A program made the position numbers and the translations under genes. The notes under the pieces are model-generated. The model saw only the letters and a list, made by a program, of their open reading frames with translations, ran no database searches and was not told the origin of the DNA. DNA of 64,000 bases, from contig CAYWBW010000003.1 of NCBI GenBank assembly GCA_964456745.1, forward strand, positions 1 to 64,000. Reading direction: 5' to 3'. Every line of letters starts with the position of its first letter. The stretch's first letter is position 1. Shown piece after piece: positions 1-10,737 of the stretch. This DNA comes from CAYWBW01 sp964456745. Its GTDB lineage: Bacteria; Patescibacteriota; Gracilibacteria; GCA-2401425; JAJOLG01.

Positions 1-216
1 TTCATTTTAGAATGAAGGAATATTTTTCTTAGCATTGCAAAAAAAGATTTAACCTCTTTATATTATTTAAGCAATTTTAATATAATAATGCGTTTAGCCG
101 ATCAGATTGACGTTGATCATTTAAGCGATCTTGTAAATGAAATTGATGATTTTCAAAACTCATGTCACGCTTGAATTGAAAGATTAGATCTCTTAGAATC
201 GTGTAAAAAATTATAA
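1..216 (+). CDS. Partial unknown protein, 3' end (enters from left edge)
   Basis: The frame is open from the first base of the window to the TAA at 214-216, about 71 residues, with TGA read as Gly (for example CAC-GCT-TGA-ATT). There is an internal ATG at 88. I do not recognise the product; the visible part is acidic and helical in character. The next gene continues in exactly the same frame after this TAA, and the codons between 217 and its ATG at 286 stay open. This piece could therefore be the front of the same gene, cut by one nonsense codon, or a separate upstream gene. Confidence 0.5.
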
Positions 217-285
217 GATAAAATAACAAACACTCTCTGAAATATAAATTCCAATCACTCAGATCAGTTTTTGCAAGTAACCTGA

Positions 286-1407
286 ATGGGATACATAAAG
301 CATACGATTTCTAAATTATGAAAAACAAACATATCACTCTCCTATGAGGAATTACTGATAAAAGAAAGGAGGGAACTTTGAGAACGTGATTCATTTAAGT
401 TTTTTTTAGAAAAATTAAAACTAACAAAAAAATCAATTATAAAATTAATAAAATTTAAATGATTTTGAAATTTTGAAATTCCAAATGAATTATCTGAAAA
501 TTTACTTTCTACTATTAAATCATTAAAAATACATGAACATAATATAGATACAATATTATTTAAATATAACAAATGAGAAATAGACTTAGAAAATTGATTA
601 ACCTATAATACAAACTTACGTATTTGAATAAGATCTTGCTTAGAAACAATAAACGCTTTAAAAGATATTTCAGAATATTGAATTCCGTGAAAAGAAATAA
701 TGACTTTTATTAACAAAAAAACAAAGCAAATGCATTATTATTTTGATGTTTTAAAAAAATTATCATGTAAAATAAAATGAGAGAAAATTGAGATGAAAAT
801 ATGGGATGATTATTATGTTAAAGCTAAACCAGAATATTTTTATTATCAAATGTCTTTTGCTTTAAATCATATAATATGATTATTAGCAAGTTTTCTTTTA
901 GAATTTTCTAATATTGATAATATTGCAAATAAAATTCAAATTAAATCCTGATTATCAATTGGATTATTATTTTCAATGGGGAAAAATTTAATATCACAGA
1001 ACTGGCCAAAATCTCTTTATTCAAGCATATTATTAAGCCTAGGCAGAACAAGTTTTGAAAACATAAGTGGGATAAATATTCTAATTACTCAGTGAGTAAA
1101 AGATGTTATCATAGCTAATACAGATAATTTGCTAAGATTATTTAACGGTTTTACATATGAAGCTATAAACAAAAGAGGTGCTTCCATTATAAATTTTACA
1201 GCGAGATATTACCAGTGATGAACAACAATAAGAATTGATGACAATGGGAAAAATGATAAATTGCCAGTCAATAATTTTAACTTTCATTGATTTGCATGTA
1301 GGTATATTGAAAATAGTGGACTTATAAGAGTTCGTGATACAAAAGAAAAATGAGCTAGAATTGAAATTGATATTCCTGATTGAGATATGAATGTAAGATG
1401 GATTTAA
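286..1407 (+). CDS. Degenerate histidine-kinase-like ATPase (GHKL) domain protein
   Basis: A 373-residue product. The N-terminal two thirds is a helical region with no domain I can name, including a hydrophobic stretch near residues 200-215. The last ~100 residues resemble the ATP-binding domain of sensor kinases. There is a weak N-box-like helix, an IRIDDNGKND segment where kinases have the DNGPG G1 box, and a C-terminal FHGFACRYIENSG segment where kinases have GLGLAIVKRIVELHGG, closed by an ARIEIDIP strand. The G1 and G2 glycine motifs are eroded, so ATP binding is doubtful. No H-box or receiver domain is visible. Its frame is continuous with the upstream piece apart from one TAA at 214. 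The fold assignment rests only on motif order. Confidence 0.6.
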
Positions 1408-1494
1408 GTTAGGATTTGAGTATAACTTATTTTAAATACAAAATACTGATCAATTTAGATTATTCGCTACAGCTCTTGGAAATAGTCATTATCT

Positions 1495-3204
1495 CTAATC
1501 CTCTGTCATCATATCCCCTAAAGTATTACCCCCTGGCACCATAGGATAAACATTATCCTCTTTTAACACTTCATATTCAATAACTTGAGGTTTTTTTGAT
1601 AAAAATACTTTTTCATGAACATTTTTAAGATCTTTTTCTGATTTAACCAAAAAACCATCCAAGCCATAAGCATCTGCAAGTTTTTGATAATTTGGTGAAC
1701 TTATAAGTACTTGAGAATAATTTTTTGAATAAAAAAGCTCTTGCCACTGTCTTACCATTCACAAGAAGTTATTATTAACTATACAAACCTTGATATTGAA
1801 ACCATAATCTTTTAAAGTTTGTAATTCTTGAATATTCATCTGAATTCATCAATCCCCAACTATACAAATAATTGTCTTATCTGGATTAGCTTTAGCTGCT
1901 CACATGCAAGCAGGCAAGGCAAATCACATTGTTCACGCTCATCAAGATGCAAAAAAATTAATAGATTTTGAAACCTTAATTGAAAGAGCAGACCACATCA
2001 TATGCTGTCCAACATCAGAGACAATTACATATTTATCTGGATTTTTATCTACTTGCTGCATTATTCAATTTAAAACTGATCTTATTGTAAAAGAGTCAGT
2101 TTCTAATTTGTACGGCTTAGCTTTTTTCCATACATTAATAGTTTTCCTCCATGGCATTATGTCAAGCTCTCAAAACATAGGATGGGATAATATTTCTTTT
2201 AAAAACAAATTAGCATCACAATTAACTCATATATCAACAGTTACCACTTTATTTAATTCTGCCTGATCAATGTCAACATGAATGATTTTTGCATCCTTTC
2301 AAAAACTGTCATATCTTCATACGATTCTGTCATCAAACCTTGATCAAATATTTAATATCAAATCAGCGCCATCTATAGCCTTATTCGCATTATAAAATCA
2401 ATGCATTCACAGCATTCAATGATAATTTGGATTTCAATCTTCAATTATTCATTTTCATAAAATTGTAGAAACTGTAGGTATCTTTGTTTTATTAACAAAT
2501 TCATTCAATCTTTCTTCAGCTTTAGAATGCTTAATTCATTGCCCAATTAATAATACTGGTTTTTTTGCAGCCTTTATTGACCTTAAAACTCTATCTATAA
2601 TTACAATTTCTATAGAATGATAAGCTTTTTTAAAAGGATCAGTTTCAGATAAATCTAACTTTGGGATATCAAACTTTTCAGAGTGAGGACTTGCCATGAT
2701 ATCCTTTGGAACATCGACATGCACTGGTCACGGTCTTCAGCTTAGGGCAATTTCAATTGCTTCTGTCAGAATATAAACAATATCCTCAGCTTTTTTTACA
2801 AGGTAATTATGCTTAGTTATATCTAATGTAATTCAAGTCATATCAACTTCTTGAAACATATCTTTTCATATAGTCGAAAGAGGCACTTGTCCAGTAATAC
2901 AAAGAATCGGAATAGAGTCTAAATATGCATCTGCTATCCCAGTAACTAAATTTGTAGCTCAAGGTCCAGAAGTAGAACAACAAACTCAAAGCTTTTTTGT
3001 TGATCTTGCAAATCCTTGTGCTGCAAAAGCTGCAGCTTGCTCATTTCTAACTAAGATATGTTTTATATCTTTTCTATGATAATTTAAAACATCATAAAAA
3101 GGAAGTATCGCTCAACCTGGATAACCAAATATACAATCAACTCAATGAGCTTTTAATACATCTAAAATTGCATCACCAACCAAATATTGTCTTTTTTTAC
3201 TCAA
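1495..3204 (-). CDS. ilvB: Acetolactate synthase large subunit (AHAS)
   Basis: Makes acetolactate or acetohydroxybutyrate from pyruvate using thiamine diphosphate, the first common step of branched-chain amino acid synthesis. The product is about 569 residues, normal for the family. The N-terminal Pyr domain has GYPGGAILPFYD and the catalytic glutamate in RNEQAAAF (about E55). The C-terminal PP domain has the ThDP/Mg motif GDGGIQM (about residue 450) followed by NNNFLGMVRQW. Many of these glycines are TGA. The best start is a TTG at 3204, since no ATG lies between it and the upstream in-frame stop. No small subunit (ilvN) or other ilv gene is adjacent, so it stands alone between convergent and co-directional unrelated genes. 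Confidence 0.95.
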
Positions 3205-3252
3205 AATATTACTTAAAAAATAATTCCGAAAAATATTAAATAATTTTATTTA

Positions 3253-3274
3253 TAAATCAAGTATTAGTATTATA
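3253..3274 (-). promoter_or_regulatory. Possible -10 region of the ilvB promoter
   Basis: On the minus strand a perfect TATAAT lies at 3274-3269, about 65 bases ahead of the ilvB start. A TTAGAC sequence 16 bases further upstream, overlapping the amidase stop codon, could serve as -35. This is based on resemblance to the sigma-70 consensus only, in very AT-rich DNA. Confidence 0.35.
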
Positions 3275-3292
3275 GCACTTAAGTAAATCTGT

Positions 3293-4756
3293 CTAAGATA
3301 AAGTTTTAATCAATCATTCTGACAATTTTTTAGCCAACATTTCTCTTCAAATAGGTGATCTTATTCGCCAAGCTCATTTCATATTGGCCATATTTGAAAG
3401 TTCAACTAATAATTCTAAATTAGCTATATTTTCTCTCAAAACATATAATCACTGCTTTTTAACAAGTGATTTCTTTGGATCTGTATTATAAGCCATACTG
3501 TAAGCAAAACTTTTAGACAAACCTCAATCAAGTTCTGTTTTTCTATCAAAAGAAAAATTAATTCACAAATCCCTACTGCTTCAAGCACTATCTGCATGCA
3601 AAGACAAAAATACAACTTTTTTTCCTTTAGAATATTTTTTATTATTTAATATTTTTCATGCAATATCTCTCCTTTTTTTCAATTTTAGAGTTTTTGAATC
3701 TAAACTACTCACCTTTTTTGAACTTAAATTAAAAATATTTCACCTAAATAACTGTAAATCTTTTTTTTCCTGAATTCAAAATTGATCAGAATAATGAGTA
3801 AGAAATACCTCTGCACCATTATTTCTTAAATATTTTAACAATCTTAAAGATACATCATAAACATTAGGTGCTTCATACACTTTTACTAATTTTCAATTTC
3901 AATTTTTTACTTCAGGAACTGCTCATGGATCACCTCATCAATGTCATGGATCAATAACAAAACAATAATCTTTTAATTTATCCGTCAATATTTCAATATG
4001 ATCTTTAATACCAGGATATGGAGTTGTTAATCAATTTGTAGTAATATCTTTTTTATCAATTTCTGCTGCAATTTTTCGTTTTTTTGGTATAACATTTGGC
4101 TGAGGCATAAAAGCCTCCTCTTCTGATTCTCAATAAAATCAAGTACCCCATTGAGGGATCCATAAAGATTGTCATACTTTAACATCCGAAATATTAGTAA
4201 TTTTATAATCTGGATTGTATTTCAAATTATAATTATGAATTTGCGTTTTATGATTTATTACTCAACTTGCTTTTAATGTAGCATCAAATGATCAGATAAT
4301 ATTAACTAAATATATTGGCAACTCATACTCTTCTTCAGCCTTTAAAATATTATTATCTCAAATAATTTCATAATTCATATCTTGAAACAATCAACAAACA
4401 ATAGGATTTGTATTTAATCAAAATCCTTCCAATAAAGAATATAATCACTCACCTTTTTTTGGCTTTGATGAAACTCTTTTTATTTTATCCTGCCAACGAT
4501 CACTTGATTCACTGGTATTTGAAAACATACTAAAAAACAAGGAGGTAATAACTGAATTTTTTATTGAAGAAAATAATGGCAAAACTGGCAATGAAGATAT
4601 TACCGATAATACATTTCTCCTTGTAATACTTCAAACTCAAGATAACGAATCATTAACATTAGGCTTATTGGTTTTATTAGCCGCAGTAAACAATCTATCT
4701 AATCTCAAGAAACTTCTCCTTTCTGGATTTTTCAATCATTTTTTAAAATCTGACAT
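3293..4756 (-). CDS. N-acetylmuramoyl-L-alanine amidase (Amidase_3), exported
   Basis: Zinc amidase that cuts the amide bond between muramic acid and the peptide stem of peptidoglycan. The product is 487 residues. The C-terminal catalytic domain shows VIDPGHGGGDPGA (first zinc His), a following VYEAPN glutamate, FLSLHADSA (second zinc His) and a final ELSNMANMKGA segment with the family's late conserved region. Before it lies a LysM-like stretch ending in ISDVKVGQSLWIP. Near residue 45 a TRR pair precedes a hydrophobic run, resembling a twin-arginine signal peptide. The gene lies directly upstream of ilvB on the same strand, 88 bases apart. Confidence 0.9.
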
Positions 4757-4812
4757 TTTTATTTTTATTTCAATTTAACTGTAGCATATAAATCAATGAA
4801 ATACAACGTAAT

Positions 4813-5727
4813 TTACTTACTACCAAGCCTTATCATCTCCTCCAAAGACCTAAGTGCTCAAGGAACAATTTGCTCATCAACTTCAATCTCATACTTCTCA
4901 TAAATAAGAGCATCTCGTATATTTTCAAGATTAATTTTTGCCATAAACTTACATCTTCACATAAGTGGAGTAAATTTCATATCAGGAAATTCAAATTCAA
5001 GCCTGTCACACATATTAGACTCAGTCGCAATTAAAAACTCTTTCTGGTCAGTATTTTTACATGAATCCACATATTTAACCATACCTCAAGTTCAATAAAT
5101 AAAATCTGCATATTTATGAAATTTTAAAGGAGTTTCTGGATGCATTAAAAGCCTAGCATTTGGATTATTATTTTTAACATCAATAAAAAATTGATCACTT
5201 ACTTGCTCATGCAAAAAACAATATCATTTATCCCATAAATGTATCTTTTTATTAGTCTTAGATTGAACATATGCTCAAAGATTTCTATCAGGGGTAAAAA
5301 TGATTTCATCTCAAGGAATACTTTCTACAACTTTCAGTGCATTTGCAGAAGTACAACAACTATCACTTTCAGCTTTTACATCAGCAAATGTATTTACATA
5401 AGATACTACTTTTGCATTTGGATACTTCTTTTTTTCTTCAATTAATTCTATTGCGCTTATTTTACTAGCCATAAAACATCATGCATCTAAAGAAGGTAAC
5501 AAAACTTTTTTTGTAGGATTTAAAAGTTTTGCAGATTCTGCCATAAATTTAACTCAAGCAAATACAATTATATCAGCTTTTGCTTGTTTGGATTTTATTG
5601 AAAGATCATAAGAATCTCCCATATGATCAGAAACCTCAAAAATCTCTTTTGTTTGATAATTATGCGCTAAAATTATTGCATTTTTCTTCTTTTTTAAATC
5701 TTTTATTTCTGAAATTAATTGATTCAT
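4813..5727 (-). CDS. nadA: Quinolinate synthase
   Basis: Condenses iminoaspartate with dihydroxyacetone phosphate to quinolinate in de novo NAD synthesis, normally with a [4Fe-4S] cluster held by three cysteines. The product is 304 residues. Visible motifs are ILAHNYQ near the start, SLDAGC (C84), [16 protein letters not shown], and the C-terminal [16 protein letters not shown] with the last cluster cysteine. The usual HPEC motif reads HPET here, so one expected cluster ligand is replaced by threonine; other cysteines follow nearby (VDSC, NMCD). No nadB or nadC is in the window. It lies 56 bases upstream of the amidase gene on the same strand. Confidence 0.93.
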
Positions 5728-5802
5728 AACTTTATATTATTTATTTCAATGTTTAATTTAAGCCACATTCTTATATAATAAATAGAAAAAATCAAAATAA
5801 GC

Positions 5803-5831
5803 TTGACATTTTAACCTATTTTTGTTATTTT
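5803..5831 (+). promoter_or_regulatory. Sigma-70-like promoter for the HEXXH protease gene
   Basis: A perfect TTGACA at 5803-5808 is followed after 17 bases by TATTTT at 5826-5831. This places a start site about 35-40 bases before the ATG at 5876. It lies in the divergent space between nadA and the protease gene, and is one of the clearest consensus promoters in the window. Confidence 0.55.
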
Positions 5832-5875
5832 CGTATCTAAAATAAAAATAAAGAAATTAATTAACACTCGTACTA

Positions 5876-6646
5876 ATGAGATCATTCTTTATTACATTAT
5901 ATATAATCTTAGCTGTAATAGCATTTCCTATCAGTATTTGATATTCAGATAGCTCTTTTACAGCTTATGAAAAAGAGAAAGATGAAATTCATACTAATTT
6001 ACTTAAAGAAAATAATGACAAAATACTAAATTTAGTTAAATCTATTGAATTTGATATTCCCGATAAGTATAAGGCTAGTGTAATAAACACACTTCAATTA
6101 TTTCCCTATAAAAATTTTAAAAGCTTGCAAAGAATAAAATATAAACCTGATTCTCTAAGAAGAGGTATGGCTTCTGATCGCTCAATATATTTAAATTTTG
6201 ATAAAATGGATTCTGATCTTGAAATAAGAAAAGTTCTAATACATGAAATTTGACATATATTTGATCTTTGATATCTAACAAGTAAAGAAAAAAAAATTAT
6301 TACAAATTTTAAAGACTGATCTAATGATATTTATGCAGATGATATATCACTAACGTTTTACTCACTTTGTTGGAAAAACGAATATGAACAAAATGGAAAC
6401 TGTAAAGACACAGATTTTTCATCCTGATATTCTCAATCTGATGCTTTTGAAGATTTTGCTGAAAGCTATCTTCTTTACATAGAACACAATTGATCTTTTC
6501 AAAAAATGATGAAAGAAAGTGATATAATGAAAAAAAAATATATACTTATGAGGAAATTTCTTAAAGTTACACCTAAGACATGAGAATATAAAGAGTATAA
6601 AGATGGTGAACGTGTGTGGGATTTAACTGTTACAAAAGATGCTTAA
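5876..6646 (+). CDS. Exported HEXXH zinc metalloprotease-like protein
   Basis: A 256-residue product with an N-terminal hydrophobic signal or anchor (residues 4-20). Residues 123-127 form the zinc-binding motif HEIGH, with the glycine encoded by TGA. About 70 residues later EDFAESY offers a glutamate (about E196) as the likely third ligand, the arrangement of gluzincin-type peptidases such as anthrax-toxin-like or Mop-type domains. Two cysteines (LCWKN and GNCKD) could form a disulfide. I cannot name the substrate. An outer location facing wall or host proteins is inferred from the signal sequence. It is a single gene, convergent with purC, with its own consensus promoter. Confidence 0.8.
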
Positions 6647-6685
6647 GAAAGAAGGTAAAGTTTTAACTTTTAAATTAAAAGGTTT

Positions 6686-7630
6686 TTAAGGCTTTTGAAA
6701 ATGCCCATTTAAATGTTTCAACATTCTCCCATCTATATCTTCCAAATCTCATCTTACAAAAATTTCTCAAGTAATTTTTTCATAAAGAGATATATATTTC
6801 TCCGAAATCTCTTTTCTAAATTCATCTGAAACTTCTGGAATATTTTCATCTCATTTATATCAGAGCTCTCTTAATTTTAATCTTAAAAACTCCTTATCAA
6901 GACTTTCTGGCTCTAATCACTGAGATAATCTATCTTTATATGATTCTAGCATCCAATACCTTGAAGAATCAGGAGTATTTACTTCATCACAGACAATTAT
7001 ATTTCCATCTTCATCTTCTCAAAATTCATATTTTGTATCTACAAAAATAAGTCACCTCTCCTTTGCAACTTCTACTCATTTTAAATATAAAGCCATTGCC
7101 ATTTTTTCTATCTTATTCCACTTTTCTTCTTCAACTAGACCCTGATCAATAATTTCTTTTTTTGAAATGTTTAAATCATGTCACACTTCTGGTTTTGTAG
7201 TTGGAGTAATGATTGGCATTTCTAATTTTTCATTTTTCTTAATTCAATCTGGCAAATCAATTCAACAAAATTTTCTATCTCATTTATTATAATTTACCCA
7301 AATAGATGTATCTGTACTTCAAGTCATATATCACCTTACAACTACTTCAACTGGAAACATTGTGGCACTTTTTACAATCATCACATTTGGATCTGGAATA
7401 CTTATAATGTGATTTGGCACAATATCTTTTGTCTTATCAAACCACCAAGCTGACAATTGATTTAGAACCTGACCCTTATATGGAATAGTTGTAATACTAT
7501 AATCAAAAGCTGAAATTCTGTCAGATACTATTATTATTCTCTTTCACTCTCTAAGGAAAGTATCGCGAACTTTTCATTCATGAATTTTTTGAAATTGAGA
7601 AGGCAAATTTGTTGTATTAATTGTTTTCAT
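6686..7630 (-). CDS. purC: Phosphoribosylaminoimidazole-succinocarboxamide synthase (SAICAR synthetase)
   Basis: ATP-dependent ligation of aspartate to CAIR in purine synthesis. The product is 314 residues, close to the long form of the family. Visible motifs are HEGKVRDTF near the start, [27 protein letters not shown], a VRGYMTGSTDTS substrate loop and [15 protein letters not shown] near the end. Several of these glycines are TGA. No other pur gene is adjacent. It converges with the protease gene, leaving a 39-base gap. Confidence 0.95.
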
Positions 7631-7654
7631 AAAACTTAAGTTAATTTCTTATTA

Positions 7655-7681
7655 ATTATATTTTTTTACTATTTAGACACA
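7655..7681 (-). promoter_or_regulatory. Possible purC promoter
   Basis: On the minus strand TATAAT (7660-7655) lies about 25 bases upstream of the purC ATG, with TTGTGT 16 bases further upstream as a plausible -35. The spacer is mostly A. The element is supported only by consensus and position. Confidence 0.35.
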
Positions 7682-7722
7682 ATGCTAATTAAAATTGAAA
7701 ATTACAAATTGTAAATTAAAAA

Positions 7723-8604
7723 TTAAAAATTAAAACCAGATTTCTGTAAATACCGATATGCACAAGAATATTCATAAAAATTGTCTCTATCTCATTTAGA
7801 CAAAAGACTAATAAGATTTCACTTAAGAAACACCATAGCTTTCATATCTTCACTTAAATTATATTTTCCTGATATCATATTCCAATAATAAGAATCTCTT
7901 TGATCAGCAATCTCTTTTTCTCTTGCCTTCTTCTTTCTTTCTCTTAATACTGCTAAATACTGTGCCCTTTCTGCATTCAAATAATCTCATGGTTTTTCAA
8001 GAAAAACCCATGCCTCTCCTGAAAGTCATTGATCATGAATCATTTTTGCATATTTTTTTCACACATACCTAAAATGCCAAGGTTCATATATATATTGAGG
8101 ATTACCAATTCAATACGAAAGAACAAAACCATAAAGGTGCGCACTATCTCTAAAACATTTTGCAAGTTGTGGAAAATTATATGAATCTAAAAAATTATTA
8201 TTAAATCAAAAATCAACAGCCAATCAAAGTTGATGCTCAGATGTTCAAGGCGGAGCTGAACTTCATTCAGATTTATGATTCCTATAAGCAACAGATTGTT
8301 CATAATATGACCTATAAGCGCTTCTTATTGGCATTTGTTTTCAAGTAAGATCCTGACAATGTGACTGAAATGCCTTAAGATCATCAACAGCAATTCTTCT
8401 AATTTTTCATTCATTTTTCCTTGGACGTGCGCTATTTATTCAATAATCAGCCATATAAACCAAGTCATTTGGTATGAAATATTTTGTCAATCTTTTTTCG
8501 TTTATTGGATAATATAATAAATGACTTTCATCAACATCAATATTAAAAGTTGAATAAGAGAAGATTGGAGTAAGTAGCAACAAAAGTGAGATAAAAAGTT
8601 TCAT
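7723..8604 (-). CDS. D-alanyl-D-alanine carboxypeptidase, VanY/M15B family
   Basis: Trims the terminal D-Ala from peptidoglycan stem peptides. The product is 293 residues with a clear signal peptide (KLFISLLLLLTPIFSYS). The M15 zinc site is complete: SEHQLGLAVDF supplies the first His and the Asp, and EPWHFRYV supplies the last His with the preceding catalytic Glu. An MPIRSAYRS stretch matches the family's substrate-side motif. After the catalytic domain come ~75 residues of charged helix (RERKKKAREKE), possibly for binding a partner or the envelope. It sits downstream of pgi on the same strand. Confidence 0.93.
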
Positions 8605-8708
8605 TGAATAAATTTTTGAATTTTTGAAATAAATTTTAATTATTAATTTTTATAATTTAAAAAATAATTGGTTTTTATTATAATTAAAGTATATCTAATT
8701 TCAAATTA

Positions 8709-9893
8709 TTATTCTTCTGATAATATTTTTTTTGATTCTATTTTTCAATATTCTACCGCTGGTTGATTGTATGGATTTATTCAAAAGTATTCTCACATTA
8801 TTCAAATACAAATCATATAATTTGCAAGAAACTCAGCAATAGACTTTTCATTAATATCAACTTCAATTTCTTGATACTCAATTTGATGGTGACTAAAAGC
8901 CTTCTTTGTTCAAACAAAAAAAGAATTTTGGATTTCTCTAAAAGACTTTGAATGCAAATATTTAAAATCATCTCATGTCACTGGTCATAAACCTTTTCAT
9001 CAATTAACAAATGTAAAAAACTTATCTTTTGGACCTTCAAGATAAAGTTGTAACTGAGAATGCTGATCTGTAGATCAAAGTGCCAATACTGGAGTTATTC
9101 AAACACCTTCACTTTTTCAAATGCTTTCTGCAAGAAGTTGTCTATACCAATCCAATAATCAATATAAATTTTTATTATAAGTCATTAAAACAGAAATGTT
9201 CTTTTTTTGATTCTCATAAGCATAAATTTGAGAAGCTGCTAATTTCATTGGAACATTAATTCCAAAATCTCAAGTTTTAAATTTCTCAATTGCATTAGTC
9301 ATTCATAAAACAAATTGATCAGTATCAACTCAAGCAAACAATAAAGGAAAGAGTCAGACCTGAGTAAAAACAGAAAATCTTCAACCCGCACTGTCTGGCA
9401 CATCCAATGTAAGTAAATCATTTTCATTCGCAAAATCTCTCAAATCTCATTTAGATCAAGTAGTGACAACCATACGATCTTTAATATTCAAATTCTTAGA
9501 TTCCAATACTTTCACAACTACGGAAAGCTGTGCCAAGGTTTCAAGAGTAGATCAAGATTTAGATATGACATTTACAAGGGTTTCATTAAAATCAATTTCA
9601 TTAAAAAGATCATCACAATATTCAGGATCCAGTGTGTCTAACACTATTACATTAGCTGATTTTCACAAAGCGCTTAAAACGCTACTTGCTCAAAGCGCGC
9701 TTCATCAAATTCATAAAACTAATAATTTTTTATGTTTTTTACAATTTCAAAAAACTTCTTTCACCTGAGTGATAGACTTTTGATAATCCACAGTAGTCGC
9801 CCATGGCAATTTATTTGCTAAACTTTCTCAAATTTTTAAAATTTTGTCTAAAAACTGATCACTGGATTTCAACATTTCTTGATTTAATATCAT
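8709..9893 (-). CDS. pgi: Glucose-6-phosphate isomerase
   Basis: Interconverts glucose 6-phosphate and fructose 6-phosphate. The product is 394 residues, a short form compared with the 450-550 residues of typical enzymes. Visible motifs are LGIGGSALG (SIS domain phosphate site), ISKSGSTLET, AGGRFSVFTQVGLFP near residue 166, GSTDQHSQLQLYLEGP and the C-terminal NPYNQPAVEYGK with the catalytic-lysine region. GIGGSALG alone contains several TGA-encoded glycines. The next gene on the same strand is the VanY enzyme, 104 AT-rich bases away. Confidence 0.93.
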
Positions 9894-9973
9894 ATTTACA
9901 TATTTCTTAATTAGCTTGCATAAGCACTTTAGCAGAAATCTGAATCATAAATAATTAAAAAGAATAAATATAC

Positions 9974-10001
9974 TTGACAAATGATTAATTTTATGTATTA
10001 T
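9974..10001 (+). promoter_or_regulatory. Possible promoter in the pgi / membrane-protein divergent space
   Basis: TTGACA at 9974-9979 is followed after 16 bases by TATTAT. It faces the gene beginning at 10166 and would give a ~155-base leader. The leader holds only very short frames. The rest of the 9894-10165 gap shows nothing else recognisable. Confidence 0.4.
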
Positions 10002-10165
10002 TACGTACTTTTATCAATAAATTATTTTAAGATTATGACACAATTAAAATCAATCACAACCTAGTACATAATATCTAAAATCATGTCTATAGGTAATAAT
10101 AAATATAATAAACTTGATACTTAATCAAATTATGTTAAGAATATAAATGAAACATAAATTTAATT

Positions 10166-10669
10166 ATGGATAACAAACTACCTAAATTTTTTTATACCTT
10201 AAAACCACCCGCAATTTCAATAACAAAATATCTGATTAGTAATGATTATTTTCGTATACTACTTCCTTTTTGAGCAATAGCTTTATTACTCTTAATTTCA
10301 TATAGCAAATATAATAATAAAGAATATGTAGAAAAAAATAATATAATAACTACAATAAAAGGTCAAATAACAAGAGTTATCAAAGAAAGCGATGGCAGAA
10401 TTAAAGTTGACTGGCAGCATGTTAATAAAGTAGCAAAAGATCATATATTATTAAGAGATTCTACTCAGTCCGTTTTTTTAACAGAAATTCAGCATAATTG
10501 TTGAAAAAATTGAGAAAAATTTATTGATATTGATTGATTAAATACACTAGGCTTAAATAATAATAACAATTGTTATCAATGATGAATATTAAATATGGAC
10601 ACTTGAGACAGAGTTTATCTTGAAACTGTCGAAGTTAGTAATAAAGCACAGAAATTGCTAAGTAATTAA
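10166..10669 (+). CDS. Small single-pass membrane protein, unknown function
   Basis: A 167-residue product with one strong transmembrane segment at about residues 30-47 (ILLPFGAIALLLLISY) and a C-terminal domain of ~115 residues that is mostly beta-like by composition, with two cysteines (HNCGKN and NNCYQGG). It contains six TGA codons. I do not recognise the family. The domain could be an extracytoplasmic OB- or SH3-like fold, but that is a guess. It is convergent with dprA and shares a bidirectional hairpin. Confidence 0.7.
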
Positions 10670-10713
10670 AAAATAATTTTTGCTAATTCTATTTATATTT
10701 TTTATAAAAATAC

Positions 10714-10737
10714 AAAATAATAATACATTATTATTTT
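10714..10737. terminator. Bidirectional terminator hairpin
   Basis: A perfect 11-bp inverted repeat (AAAATAATAAT / ATTATTATTTT) with a 2-base loop lies between two convergent genes. It is flanked by T-rich sequence on the plus side and overlaps the dprA stop codon. With no G or C in the stem it would be weak, but its position fits termination from both sides. Confidence 0.45.
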
